Shown here piece after piece: positions 1 through 9,774 of a stretch of DNA of 64,000 nt. This stretch comes from Campylobacteraceae bacterium (GTDB taxonomy: Bacteria > Campylobacterota > Campylobacteria > Campylobacterales > Sulfurovaceae). The notes beneath the pieces were generated by a model, which was not told the DNA's origin, searched no databases, and saw only the letters and a list, made by a program, of their open reading frames with translations. Position 1 is the first letter of the stretch. Each line of letters starts with the position of its first letter. Location of the stretch: NCBI GenBank assembly GCA_027038275.1, contig JALVXC010000002.1, forward strand, positions 1 to 64,000, read 5' to 3'. Made by a program: the position numbers and the translations under genes.

Positions 1-1
1 T

Positions 2-127
2 GTTGCTACAACTAATCGTAACTTTGTTGGTCGTATGGGGGCTAGAACTTCTGAGATTTACTTAGCCAACTCTGCTGTAGCTGCTGCTAGTGCTATTGCT
101 GGGTATTTGGTTGACCCTAGAGGCTAA
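2..127 (+). CDS. leuC: 3-isopropylmalate dehydratase large subunit, C-terminal fragment (truncated by window start)
   Basis: Open frame [41 protein letters not shown], matches the aconitase-family LeuC C-terminus (TNRNFxGRMG...AAASAIAG). Confidence 0.8.
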   Translation, partial: VATTNRNFVGRMGARTSEIYLANSAVAAASAIAGYLVDPRG

Positions 128-290
128 ATATTAATTAAATAAGCTCAAATTCTGTAGGTTCGATTTTATCAAACATGATATTAAAATTCAATTTTTAAAT
201 ATCATTTGTTTTAACATTCAATGAAATCAAATCTACAATCCACAATTTGTAGTTATTTAGTATGTTATAATACTTTAAAAAAGGACTAAT

Positions 291-1268
291 ATGTTACGCT
301 TATTTATTACTATAACAATACTTTTTAGTTTTGCACAAGCAAATGGACAGAAATATTTTATAAAGTTTGGAAGTTTTAAAAACTTAGTAGGTTTAAAACA
401 AAATATTAGAAAACTTCCTATCTCTTTGCGTTCTCATGTTATTATTGTTCGTAAAAATGAGTGGTATATTCCTTTTGCTTACTATACCTCTAATAAACAA
501 TCACTATATTCAAAAGTAGCAAAATATAAACAATATTTCCCTGATGCTCACATAGCACACTCATCAATTATGTTAAGCTATCCAATAGTTAAGAACTACT
601 CCAAAGTAACACATAGAGTAAAACGGGTTTATACTCCTCCTAGACCTCCTGTACGTGACTATTTTGTACCAAAAGAGTATAGACCTGCTCCAAAAATAGT
701 ACCTGAGTATCAAAATGTTGCTATATCTCCAGAAGACCATATTTTACCACCAATTCCAAAAGTGCAAAATATTCAAAATGAAGCTCCAGTGGTCTCAACA
801 ACAACTATTGTTCCTGCTGTTACTAATAGTGATGATTTTGGAAAGGTAGAGATTAAACAGTATAAGCAGTTTAACAAACAGATGTTGAGTGGTCATCACT
901 ACTACTTGACTTATAAAGGAGAAGATGGGAATCCTGATTTGTTAATTAAAGTCTCTTTTAAAAATGATGAGGTGACCTATCAGCCAGTTATTGGAGATAT
1001 GAAGATGACAAGAGCAAACTATTTAGTCGATGGCGATAGACTATATATGTATACTAATGCCTTTACAAGAGATGGTGCGTTCTCTAAATTAGAGGAGAAT
1101 AAAGATGACCATATTGTAGTCTCTTCATGGATAAATGGAAAAAAATTAAATACTTTACGATACTACTATAAGCTCAATGATGCTAAGAAGTATCTAGGGC
1201 TTAAAACCTCGGAAGGTCTCTCTGAAGCACTTCAAGATGGTGAGTTTTTTTGGGATAAATATCGTTAA
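291..1268 (+). CDS. secreted hypothetical protein, possible SPOR-like N-terminal region
   Basis: 325 aa ORF with signal peptide; KYFIKFGSFKN resembles the start of SPOR repeats. Confidence 0.6.
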   Translation: MLRLFITITILFSFAQANGQKYFIKFGSFKNLVGLKQNIRKLPISLRSHVIIVRKNEWYIPFAYYTSNKQSLYSKVAKYKQYFPDAHIAHSSIMLSYPIVKNYSKVTHRVKRVYTPPRPPVRDYFVPKEYRPAPKIVPEYQNVAISPEDHILPPIPKVQNIQNEAPVVSTTTIVPAVTNSDDFGKVEIKQYKQFNKQMLSGHHYYLTYKGEDGNPDLLIKVSFKNDEVTYQPVIGDMKMTRANYLVDGDRLYMYTNAFTRDGAFSKLEENKDDHIVVSSWINGKKLNTLRYYYKLNDAKKYLGLKTSEGLSEALQDGEFFWDKYR

Positions 1269-1437
1269 AAAAGATATTAATATATTTTTTTCTATAGTTT
1301 AATATGAATATTTTATACTTAAAGTGAATAAAAAATTCACAATATATAAAATTAAATAAAACTTTAACTATATTAATAAATAAAACATTTAATATTAAAT
1401 ATAATATGAATATTAAAAATATAGTTAAGGAGGTTGA

Positions 1438-1719
1438 ATGAAATCTTTATCAACAACTAAAATATTACTACTAAAATTTTTTGGACTTTTAATTATTTTT
1501 CAAACAGCACTTTTTTCAGCAAATATATATCATGTCTCAAATAGTGATACTATTTCTGTAAACTCACAAGTACTCAATAATGATTTTAATAGAAAAAAGA
1601 AAGAGGTAGAGATAGTTGCATTGGATTCTTTTGGAGAAGGAGGAGTAGTTCTAATGATTATATTTACTTCTCTCTTAGGTGTTTTTTTTGTGAGAGATGA
1701 ATTTAAAGATTTAGTTTAG
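1438..1719 (+). CDS. small secreted/membrane protein with C-terminal hydrophobic tail
   Basis: 93 aa; N-terminal signal-like segment and C-terminal GGVVLMIIFTSLLGVFFVRDEF helix; RBS aaggagg upstream. Confidence 0.6.
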   Translation: MKSLSTTKILLLKFFGLLIIFQTALFSANIYHVSNSDTISVNSQVLNNDFNRKKKEVEIVALDSFGEGGVVLMIIFTSLLGVFFVRDEFKDLV

Positions 1720-1727
1720 GAGATATT

Positions 1728-2471
1728 ATGAAAAAAATAGTAATAGGTATGGCTTTTTTAGGAATATTTGCACTTGCAGACACCATCGGTGGAGAGTTAA
1801 ATATTGGGTATTATGAACATAATCCAAGTGGTACAATAGAGTATCAAGGGGATAGTTTAGATTTAGAAGATGATTTTAAGTGGAAAAAAGAGAGTGATGT
1901 TTTTGCTAAACTCTATATAGAGCATCCTATTCCTCTTCTTCCAAATATAAGATTAGGCTATAGTAGTTTTGGGCATAGTGGTTCAGGTATATTAAGCAAA
2001 GATATTAAGTTTGCAAATCAAACATATACAGGTAAAATTGATAGTACATTTGACTTAGATATGTATGATTTGACACTCTACTATGAAGTTGTAGATATTG
2101 GTCTTGACTTTGATTTAGGACTAAATGTAAGATATTTAGATGGCTCTGTTTCAGCTGTAGGTATAGGTGGTAATCCTCCTAAGCCTATAAATGAGTCAAC
2201 TTCATTTACTCTACCTGTTCCTATGGTTTATGCTAAAGCTAGAGTTCCTATTCCTGCAACAGATATAGCTCTTCAGGTAGAGGGAAATTACATTAGCTAT
2301 AGTGGAAACCAATTTTATGACTTTGAAGCAGGTGTTCGTTACTCTTTTGCTCTTGGTTTAGGTCTTGAGGGTGGTTATAAAACTATGAAACTGAAACTTG
2401 ATGATGTAGATGATTTAACTTTAGACAGTACCTTTTCAGGTGCTTATGCTAAGTTAGTTTGGGATTTTTAA
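1728..2471 (+). CDS. outer membrane beta-barrel protein (TIGR04219-like)
   Basis: signal peptide, alternating beta-barrel pattern, terminal aromatic residue (VWDF). Confidence 0.65.
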   Translation: MKKIVIGMAFLGIFALADTIGGELNIGYYEHNPSGTIEYQGDSLDLEDDFKWKKESDVFAKLYIEHPIPLLPNIRLGYSSFGHSGSGILSKDIKFANQTYTGKIDSTFDLDMYDLTLYYEVVDIGLDFDLGLNVRYLDGSVSAVGIGGNPPKPINESTSFTLPVPMVYAKARVPIPATDIALQVEGNYISYSGNQFYDFEAGVRYSFALGLGLEGGYKTMKLKLDDVDDLTLDSTFSGAYAKLVWDF

Positions 2472-2504
2472 GGTATCGATTCGTATATGTTAGAAGTAAA
2501 TAAA

Positions 2505-3158
2505 TTACAATCGAACAAATAGCTCTTTAGAACTTAACCGACTCTTAGGAAGCTTAGCATTAAAATCCTCTTCATGTCTGTAACCAATAGCAAGTGCTAC
2601 CTCACATTTGTAGCCGTCTAACTCTTTGGCAAACTCTTTCTCTACCATTGGAGCATCAATCCCCTCTAGTGCTGTAGAGTCTATCTTTAGTCGTGCCAAA
2701 GTATGTAGGGCATTTCCTAAAGCGATGTAGAGTTGGTTTTTTGTCCATATTTGGGTATTTCCATTTTCATCTCTATTTAGCTCGGCAAACAGAAAACTTC
2801 CAAAGGCTTTTTCTCTCTCCTCTTCTCTAATACGCCCATCAGCAATATATTTGTCTACTACTTTTGTATAATTCTCACGTCTATAGAGTGGGTTATGGGC
2901 AAACAGAATAACATGAGAAGCCTCCACTACATGGGCTTGATTGAACTGATATTTGTTTGCAAAGGTTTTATACATTCTCTCTTTTGCTTCATCGCTTTCT
3001 AAAATAATAAACTTCCAGGGTTGAGAGTTAATAGAAGAGGCAGAGAGGCGAATGCTCTCTAATAGAATCTCTAGCTTCTCTTGTGGTACTTTTTTGGTTG
3101 GGTCGTACTTTTTACAGGTGTATCTTTTTTGTAAATCTTCTAAGACTTTATTAGGCAT
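2505..3158 (-). CDS. NAD(P)H-dependent nitroreductase family protein
   Basis: RYTCKKYDPTKKVP..., SSINSQPWKFIILES motifs typical of NfsB-type nitroreductases. Confidence 0.85.
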   Translation of the reverse strand: MPNKVLEDLQKRYTCKKYDPTKKVPQEKLEILLESIRLSASSINSQPWKFIILESDEAKERMYKTFANKYQFNQAHVVEASHVILFAHNPLYRRENYTKVVDKYIADGRIREEEREKAFGSFLFAELNRDENGNTQIWTKNQLYIALGNALHTLARLKIDSTALEGIDAPMVEKEFAKELDGYKCEVALAIGYRHEEDFNAKLPKSRLSSKELFVRL

Positions 3159-3446
3159 AATTGCTCCTTGAGACTTTTTTTGATAGCATTATAGTTTACA
3201 AGATAGTATAATGTCAAATATTACAGGTATAAAGTTATAGAAAACAATTCAGTAGGAGCTGATGGGTTCATTAATGTTTTACCAAAAGGGATGGACTCTT
3301 TAATCATACAAGACAAAGAGGCTATCTCTAAGATATCTATAGGGCTTTGTTTATTGCTTTTATACTCTCTTTGATTTTTTTGGACTACTTGACAATGTCA
3401 GGTATTACATTATTAAAGAGCTAAACTTTTAGTTTTGGTGTTGAGT

Positions 3447-4178
3447 TTAACTAATATTGTAGATAACCTCAGTTCTATTCTTCTTCATCTGAATCTCCTC
3501 TATAGATAGATTTCCTATAGAGAGTTTCATAAATTCATCTAAATTATTAATGTTAGCATTTGCTACCTCTCTTAAGACAATACCTCGATAAGCCTTTGCC
3601 CAGTGTGAGACAACTTTTCCATTTTTTATAAACTTTAAAGTAGTGTAGGGCTTAGTTGGTTTATAAAACTTATCATAAAATCCTGCTCTTAAATCTAAAA
3701 TATCTTCATTAGCTAGGTACTCCTCCATTAAGTAGCTCTTCTCTTTATAGAGTTTTTCAGGCTTTATGTCTCTAACAGATGCTCCCTGTTTTAGACGGTA
3801 TTCAGGAATCATGTCGTCAGCACGTAGAAAACCAAAAAGATTTGAGCATAAAATTACATTTTTATCAATATACTCTTGTGCTGTATTATTGAGACTTTTG
3901 TAATCAAGATAGTCAAAGGCAACACCTGTATAACGTTCAATAGCTTTCATGGTTAGTTCATGAATAATATCTCTGTTGTAGTAGCTAATATCGGACTCTT
4001 TTTTTAGTCCAAACATCTTAGAGAGTTCTTCGAGACTATTTTTTTGTAAAATATTCATATATTTATGTAAAAGGAGTTTTCTAGTAGGGGTAAGTTCATC
4101 AAAAAGAAGAGAGTCTAAAACAAATTTATCAGTTCCCCCTTTAGTTTTTGTTTCGCTTGGAGCAAGAAGAATTTTCAT
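3447..4178 (-). CDS. yaaA: YaaA family (DUF328) peroxide stress protein
   Basis: MKILLAPSETK start and HWAKAYRGIVLRE motif of YaaA family. Confidence 0.75.
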   Translation of the reverse strand: MKILLAPSETKTKGGTDKFVLDSLLFDELTPTRKLLLHKYMNILQKNSLEELSKMFGLKKESDISYYNRDIIHELTMKAIERYTGVAFDYLDYKSLNNTAQEYIDKNVILCSNLFGFLRADDMIPEYRLKQGASVRDIKPEKLYKEKSYLMEEYLANEDILDLRAGFYDKFYKPTKPYTTLKFIKNGKVVSHWAKAYRGIVLREVANANINNLDEFMKLSIGNLSIEEIQMKKNRTEVIYNIS

Positions 4179-4245
4179 AAAAAAACCTTATTTTTCTTGA
4201 ATTATATCAAATTTAAAAAAAATAGCATAAATTTTACAAAAACTC

Positions 4246-4274
4246 TTGACATCAATCCTCTTTTTGTCTATAAT
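4246..4274 (+). promoter_or_regulatory. sigma70-type promoter for the tRNA-tuf cluster
   Basis: TTGACA (4246-4251), 17-nt spacer, TATAAT (4269-4274), upstream of tRNA-Thr. Confidence 0.75.
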
Positions 4275-4322
4275 GCGACTCCATTTAAACGATGACCTAA
4301 AAGAAATCTTTAAATGAATGGT

Positions 4323-4399
4323 GCTGATGTAGCTCAGTTGGCTAGAGCAGCTGATTTGTAATCAGCAGGTCGGGGGTTCGAGTCCCTTCATCAGCTCCA
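4323..4399 (+). tRNA. tRNA-Thr (TGT)
   Basis: cloverleaf with acceptor gctgatg/catcagc, anticodon loop TTTGTAA, encoded CCA. Confidence 0.95.
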
Positions 4400-4440
4400 T
4401 TAAAATTTTATCAGTGTTTGACCAGAGATATAACATCTAT

Positions 4441-4525
4441 GGTGGGTTACTCAAGTGGCCAACGAGGGCGGACTGTAAATCCGCTGACTACGTCTTCGAA
4501 GGTTCGAATCCTTCACCCACCACCA
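4441..4525 (+). tRNA. tRNA-Tyr (GTA)
   Basis: class II tRNA, acceptor ggtgggt/acccacc, anticodon loop CTGTAAA, encoded CCA. Confidence 0.95.
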
Positions 4526-4543
4526 TGTTAGTTTAATATTGAC

Positions 4544-4620
4544 GCGGGAATAGCTCAGTTGGCTAGAGCGTCAGCCTTCCAAGCTGAGGGTCGCGGGTTC
4601 GAGTCCCGTTTCCCGCTCCA
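4544..4620 (+). tRNA. tRNA-Gly (TCC)
   Basis: acceptor gcgggaa/ttcccgc, anticodon loop CTTCCAA, encoded CCA. Confidence 0.95.
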
Positions 4621-4723
4621 TGGTATTAATAATCTGGGAGCTGATGTGAAATTTTACATCTACTTTCACATTAACAATCAAAACAACAAACACTAATATA
4701 AATTTATAATTGCATATCAGTAT

Positions 4724-4798
<75 letters not shown>

Positions 4799-4805
4799 CC
4801 ATAAT

Positions 4806-4858
4806 TATGGACAAAAGTGTTGTTAAAATTTAACATTTTTACAATAGTTTTGTCCATA
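4806..4858 (+). repeat. inverted repeat between the tRNA-Thr gene and tuf
   Basis: arms tatggacaaaa (4806-4816) / ttttgtccata (4848-4858) enclosing a second palindrome gttaaaatttaac. Confidence 0.7.
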
Positions 4859-4938
4859 TTGTTGGTAATTAAAGCAATATTGAGTTATGTCTGATATAAT
4901 GTCGGAAAATTTTTAACAATTAAACTTAGGAGACCGAG

Positions 4939-6147
4939 ATGGCTAAAGAAAAATTTGAACGAACAAAACCACATGTTAACATTGGTACTATTGGTCACGT
5001 TGACCATGGGAAAACTACATTAACAGCTGCGATTACTGCTGTTCTTGCAACTAAAAATGATTCAGCATTTATGGATTATGATGCAATTGATAATGCTCCA
5101 GAGGAGAGAGAAAGAGGGATTACTATTGCTACTTCTCACGTTGAGTATGAAACAGACAATAGACACTATGCACACGTAGATTGTCCAGGTCACGCAGACT
5201 ACGTTAAAAACATGATTACTGGTGCAGCTCAAATGGATGGAGCTATTCTTGTTATTGCTGCTACTGATGGACCAATGGCTCAAACTAGAGAGCATATTCT
5301 TCTTTCTAAACAAGTTGGTGTACCTTACATTGTTGTATTTTTAAATAAAGAAGATCAACTCGATGAAGAAGACAAAGAGGAGATGTTAGAGCTTGTTGAG
5401 ATGGAAGTTCGTGAACTTCTTGAAGAGTATGACTTCCCAGGAGATGATACTCCAATCGTAGCTGGTTCAGCATTCCAAGCACTAGAAGAGGCTAAAGCTG
5501 GAAAACTTGGTGAGTGGTCAGAGAAAATTCTTAAGCTTATGGATGAAGTAGATAACTATATTCCAGAGCCACAAAGAGAGACAGATAAAGACTTCTTAAT
5601 GCCAATCGAAGATATCTTTACAATTCAAGGTCGTGGTACTGTTGTAACTGGTAAAATTGACAGAGGTCAAGTTTGTGTTGGTGATGCAGTTGAAATTGTT
5701 GGTATTAAAGATAACCAATCAACTGTTGTAACTGGTGTTGAGATGTTCCGTAAAGAGATGGATTGTGGTCAAGCTGGTGATAACTGTGGTGTTCTTATTA
5801 GAGGTATTGAGAAGAGTGCAGTAGAAAGAGGTATGGTACTTTGTAAGCCAGGTTCAATTACTCCTCACTCTAAATTTAAAGCTGAAGTTTATATTCTTAA
5901 AAAAGAAGAGGGTGGTAGACATACTCCATTCTTTAATAACTATAGACCACAGTTTTATGTAAGAACAACAGACGTTACTGGTTCTATTACACTTGAAGAG
6001 GGTGTAGAGATGGTTATGCCAGGTGATAATGTAACTATTACAGTTGAATTAATTGCTCCAATTGCTCTTGAAAAGGGTACTAAGTTTGCTATCCGTGAAG
6101 GTGGTAGAACTGTTGGTGCTGGTGTTGTTGCTGAAATTATTGAGTAG
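4939..6147 (+). CDS. tuf: elongation factor Tu
   Basis: [40 protein letters not shown]. Confidence 0.99.
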   Translation: MAKEKFERTKPHVNIGTIGHVDHGKTTLTAAITAVLATKNDSAFMDYDAIDNAPEERERGITIATSHVEYETDNRHYAHVDCPGHADYVKNMITGAAQMDGAILVIAATDGPMAQTREHILLSKQVGVPYIVVFLNKEDQLDEEDKEEMLELVEMEVRELLEEYDFPGDDTPIVAGSAFQALEEAKAGKLGEWSEKILKLMDEVDNYIPEPQRETDKDFLMPIEDIFTIQGRGTVVTGKIDRGQVCVGDAVEIVGIKDNQSTVVTGVEMFRKEMDCGQAGDNCGVLIRGIEKSAVERGMVLCKPGSITPHSKFKAEVYILKKEEGGRHTPFFNNYRPQFYVRTTDVTGSITLEEGVEMVMPGDNVTITVELIAPIALEKGTKFAIREGGRTVGAGVVAEIIE

Positions 6148-6200
6148 TAACACTTAGAGAAGGGTTTAACTCTTCTCTAATATTCTTTAGGAGAGACTAA

Positions 6201-6353
6201 ATGAGAGAAACAATTCACTTAGGTTGTGAGAAGTGTACAAGACGTAACTATCATACAACTAAGAATAAAAGAAACACTACTGAAAAACTTGCTTTAAAGA
6301 AATATTGCAAGTGGTGTAAGTGTCATACAACACATAAAGAGATGAAACTGTAA
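6201..6353 (+). CDS. rpmG: 50S ribosomal protein L33 (not in ORF track, 50 aa)
   Basis: [51 protein letters not shown]33 with four-Cys pattern; RBS aggag. Confidence 0.95.
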   Translation: MRETIHLGCEKCTRRNYHTTKNKRNTTEKLALKKYCKWCKCHTTHKEMKL

Positions 6354-6400
6354 TAGGTTTTTTACTTTTTTAGAGAGGAGTCTTCTTCTCTCTTATTCTT

Positions 6401-6476
6401 AGGCCAATAGCTCAGTTGGTAGAGCACTGGTCTCCAAAACCAGGTGCCGGGGGTTCGAGTCCCTCTTGGCCTGCCA
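6401..6476 (+). tRNA. tRNA-Trp (CCA)
   Basis: acceptor aggccaa/ttggcct, anticodon loop CTCCAAA, encoded CCA. Confidence 0.95.
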
Positions 6477-6497
6477 TAATTAAAAGGTAACTATAAA

Positions 6498-6680
6498 ATG
6501 GAAAAATTAACAACATATTTTTCACACGTAAAATCAGAGATTCAAAAAGTTATATTTCCAACAAAAACACAAGTAAGACAAGCATTTTTTGCAGTTTTTT
6601 TAGTTGTAACAGTAATATCAATTTTTTTAGCACTTGTTGATTTGATGATGAGATCAATTGTAACAGCAGTGGTAGGTTAG
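6498..6680 (+). CDS. secE: preprotein translocase subunit SecE
   Basis: 60 aa single-TM protein EIQKVIFPTKTQVRQ... between tRNA-Trp and nusG. Confidence 0.93.
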   Translation: MEKLTTYFSHVKSEIQKVIFPTKTQVRQAFFAVFLVVTVISIFLALVDLMMRSIVTAVVG

Positions 6681-6681
6681 T

Positions 6682-7212
6682 ATGTCATTCCAATGGTATG
6701 CAATTCAAGTCTATTCAGGTTCTGAACAAGCTGTAAAAAAGGGTATAGAACTTTTAGCAGTAGAGAATGGAATAGAAGACCAAATTGAGTCTATTATTGT
6801 TCCCACAGAAGAGGTTATAGAGGTAAAAAATGGTGAGAAGAAGATTACTGAACGTGTGCTTTACTCTGGTTATGTCTTTGCTCATGTTAGTTTAGATACA
6901 TCACTTTGGCATAAGATACAATCTCTACCAAAAGTATCTCGTTTTATTGGAGAAGGTAAAACAGCTACACCTCTATCTGATGCCGATATTAAAGTTATCT
7001 TAGACAAAATGGAGAAAAAAACAGCTCCTAGACCTAAGGTTAACTTTGAAGATGGTGAGATGGTTCGTATTATAGATGGCCCATTTGCTAACTTTACAGG
7101 AATGGTTGAAGAGTATGATTTAGACCATGGAAAATTAAAGTTAAATGTTTCAATTTTTGGTAGAAACACTCCTGTAGAGATTCTCTACACACAAGTAGAA
7201 AAGATTATATAG
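6682..7212 (+). CDS. nusG: transcription termination/antitermination protein NusG
   Basis: WYAIQVYSGSEQ..., GEMVRIIDGPFANFTGMVEE KOW motif. Confidence 0.98.
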   Translation: MSFQWYAIQVYSGSEQAVKKGIELLAVENGIEDQIESIIVPTEEVIEVKNGEKKITERVLYSGYVFAHVSLDTSLWHKIQSLPKVSRFIGEGKTATPLSDADIKVILDKMEKKTAPRPKVNFEDGEMVRIIDGPFANFTGMVEEYDLDHGKLKLNVSIFGRNTPVEILYTQVEKII

Positions 7213-7228
7213 ATTTAGTTTACAAATA

Positions 7229-7262
7229 GGGGGATGGAGATTAGCTCTGTTCCCCTTTTTTT
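7229..7262 (+). terminator. rho-independent terminator after nusG
   Basis: gggggatggag-attag-ctctgttcccc followed by a T-run. Confidence 0.65.
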
Positions 7263-7358
7263 ATATTAAGTGTTTTAAAAGTTTGAATCATAGTAAATGA
7301 TTATTATGATTCAAGTTTTTATTTTTTTAAATAAACGACTATTTTATCTAAGGAGAAA

Positions 7359-7787
7359 ATGATGGCAAAAAAAGTAACTGAAAAGTTCAAAATGATGATT
7401 CCTGCTGGGTCAGCCAATCCATCACCACCAGTAGGACCAGCACTTGGTCAACGTGGTGTTAATATTATGGAATTTTGTAAAGCATTCAATGAAAGAACAA
7501 AAGACAAAATGGGATTTAAAATTCCTGTTGAAGTAACTGTTTACGCAGATAGAAGCTTTACATTTGAGACAAAACAACCACCTGCATCTGAGCTTATTAT
7601 GAAAGCGGCAAATATTAAAAGTGGTTCAGATAATCCTCTTAAAAACAGAGTTGCATCTTTAACAAAAGCTCAAATTGATGAGATTGTTGAGAAAAAAATT
7701 GCAGACTTAAATACAGATGACAAAGAGATGGCAGCAAAAATTATTATGGGTACTTGTCGCTCAATGGGCGTTGATGTTACTGCATAG
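7359..7787 (+). CDS. rplK: 50S ribosomal protein L11
   Basis: [30 protein letters not shown]; start may be 7362. Confidence 0.98.
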   Translation: MMAKKVTEKFKMMIPAGSANPSPPVGPALGQRGVNIMEFCKAFNERTKDKMGFKIPVEVTVYADRSFTFETKQPPASELIMKAANIKSGSDNPLKNRVASLTKAQIDEIVEKKIADLNTDDKEMAAKIIMGTCRSMGVDVTA

Positions 7788-7848
7788 TAGTACTATTTTA
7801 TAATTACCACAATTTATGTGGGAGATTTTATTATCGTTGGAGAGATAA

Positions 7849-8562
7849 ATGGCAAAAAAAATAAGTAAAAAAAGAGCAGCGCTCTTAGAGAAAATAGACG
7901 TAGAGAAGAACTACTCTGTAGATGAGGCAACAGCACTTCTTTCAGAGTTAAAATCAGCTAAGTTTGATGAGACAGTTGAAGTTGCATTAAACTTAAATGT
8001 TGACCCAAGACATGCTGACCAGATGCTTAGAGGTTCAGTTGTTCTTCCAAATGGTACAGGAAAAAAAGTTAGAGTTGCTGTATTTGCAAAAGATGATAAA
8101 GCTGATGAAGCAAAAGCAGCAGGTGCTGATTTAGTTGGTTCTGATGAATTAATTGAAGCGATTCAAGCAGGAAATATAGATTTTGATACAGTAATTGCAA
8201 CACCTAATATGATGGGAACACTAGGTAAAGTAGCAAGAATTTTAGGACCAAAAGGTTTAATGCCAAACCCTAAAACAGGAACAGTTACTATGGACGTAGC
8301 TAAAGCTGTTAAAGATGCTAAAGGTGGTAAAGTTAACTTTAGAACAGATAAAAAAGGGAATATTCACGCTGGAATTGGTAAAGTATCTTTTGGTGCTGAT
8401 AAAATTAAAGAGAATTTAGAGACTTTTGTACAGACAATTAACAAAGTTAAACCAGCTTCTGCAAAAGGTAGATACATTCTTAATGGTGCATTATCTTTAA
8501 CTATGAGTCCTGCTGTAACACTTGATACAGCTGAACTTTTAGAGATGAAAGCAAAAGCTTAA
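7849..8562 (+). CDS. rplA: 50S ribosomal protein L1
   Basis: [32 protein letters not shown]. Confidence 0.98.
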   Translation: MAKKISKKRAALLEKIDVEKNYSVDEATALLSELKSAKFDETVEVALNLNVDPRHADQMLRGSVVLPNGTGKKVRVAVFAKDDKADEAKAAGADLVGSDELIEAIQAGNIDFDTVIATPNMMGTLGKVARILGPKGLMPNPKTGTVTMDVAKAVKDAKGGKVNFRTDKKGNIHAGIGKVSFGADKIKENLETFVQTINKVKPASAKGRYILNGALSLTMSPAVTLDTAELLEMKAKA

Positions 8563-8583
8563 GAGCCTAAAGCTTAGGATATG

Positions 8584-8646
8584 GATAGAGGGGTCAGGTG
8601 AACGTAATCATGCATAGCATGATTACGTTCACCTGACCCCTCTATC
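8584..8646. repeat. REP-like perfect palindrome (30-bp arms, 3-nt loop)
   Basis: gatagaggggtcaggtgaacgtaatcatgc-ata-gcatgattacgttcacctgacccctctatc. Confidence 0.95.
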
Positions 8647-8694
8647 TTATATCTTTTCCTTTATGCTTGGCATAAAACGATTTTAGGCTGAAGA

Positions 8695-8760
8695 TAATAG
8701 GGGCGAAAGCTTAATTAATATACTTGAAAGAGTATATGTGTCAAATATGACACCCTATTA
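8695..8760 (+). ncRNA. L10 leader (r-protein autoregulatory structure) upstream of rplJ
   Basis: multi-branch fold: taataggg(8695-8702)/ccctatta(8753-8760) enclosing tatact-agtata and gtgtca-tgacac hairpins, directly before rplJ. Confidence 0.75.
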
Positions 8761-8779
8761 GAGGTCGAAAGGAGAATAT

Positions 8780-9265
8780 ATGACTAGAACAGAAAAAGAA
8801 GCTATTGTAAATGAGCTATCAACAGCTTTTGCTGAACAGGGTGCTGTAATTGTCTGTGATTACAAAGGTATGACTGTTGAAGCATTAGAGGGTGTTAGAG
8901 CATTAGCTAGAGAGAATGATGTCAATGTTAGAGTTGTAAAAAACACACTAGCAGGAATTGCACTTAAAAATGCAAACTGTGAAGAGTTAGAACTTCTTGA
9001 TAACAACATCTTTATCTGGGGTGAAGACCAGATTGCTACTTGTAAAGTGGCTGATAAATCTGCTATTGCTAACAAAGGTAAGTTCTCTATTAAAACAGGT
9101 GTAATTGAGTCAAAAGTTGCTGATATTGCAACTATTGAAGCGATGGCTAAGTTACCTGGTAGAGAAGAACTTCTTGGTATGTTACTAAATGTTTGGAATG
9201 GTCCAATTCGTTCATTTACAATTGGTCTTCAAGCATTGGCTACAAAAAAAGAAGAAGAGGCATAG
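8780..9265 (+). CDS. rplJ: 50S ribosomal protein L10
   Basis: L10 sequence between L1 and L7/L12 genes. Confidence 0.97.
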   Translation: MTRTEKEAIVNELSTAFAEQGAVIVCDYKGMTVEALEGVRALARENDVNVRVVKNTLAGIALKNANCEELELLDNNIFIWGEDQIATCKVADKSAIANKGKFSIKTGVIESKVADIATIEAMAKLPGREELLGMLLNVWNGPIRSFTIGLQALATKKEEEA

Positions 9266-9333
9266 GTTTTGCAGATTCGATTTTATCGAACAATTTAAAT
9301 ATTAAAATTATAGAATCATAAAAGGAATTAATT

Positions 9334-9705
9334 ATGGCAACAACTAAAGAAGATGTATTAGAGTTTATCTCAAATTTGTCAGTATTGGAGCTTTCAGAGT
9401 TAGTAAAAGAGTTTGAAGAACATTTTGGTGTATCTGCACAAGCTACTGTAGTAGCAGCAGGTGGAGATGCAGGTGCAGCTGCTGCAGAAGAGAAAACAGA
9501 GTTTGATGTTGTTCTTACAGATGCAGGTGCTAAGAAAATTAATGCTATTAAAGTTGTAAGAGCAATTACTGGTCTTGGACTTAAAGAGGCAAAGGCTGCT
9601 GTTGAAGATGTTCCAACTACACTTAAAGAGGCTATCTCTAAAGAGGAAGCAGAAGAGATTAAAAAGCAGATTGAAGAGGCTGGTGCTTCTTGTGAAGTTA
9701 AATAG
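9334..9705 (+). CDS. rplL: 50S ribosomal protein L7/L12
   Basis: [42 protein letters not shown]. Confidence 0.98.
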   Translation: MATTKEDVLEFISNLSVLELSELVKEFEEHFGVSAQATVVAAGGDAGAAAAEEKTEFDVVLTDAGAKKINAIKVVRAITGLGLKEAKAAVEDVPTTLKEAISKEEAEEIKKQIEEAGASCEVK

Positions 9706-9725
9706 GTCATTTTTGACTTATGCTT

Positions 9726-9756
9726 TTCAGATGAGTTTTTCTCATCTGAAATTTTT
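9726..9756 (+). terminator. intrinsic terminator after rplL
   Basis: ttcagatgag-ttttt-ctcatctgaa then attttt. Confidence 0.8.
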
Positions 9757-9774
9757 AATGTTTCAACCCTTTCT

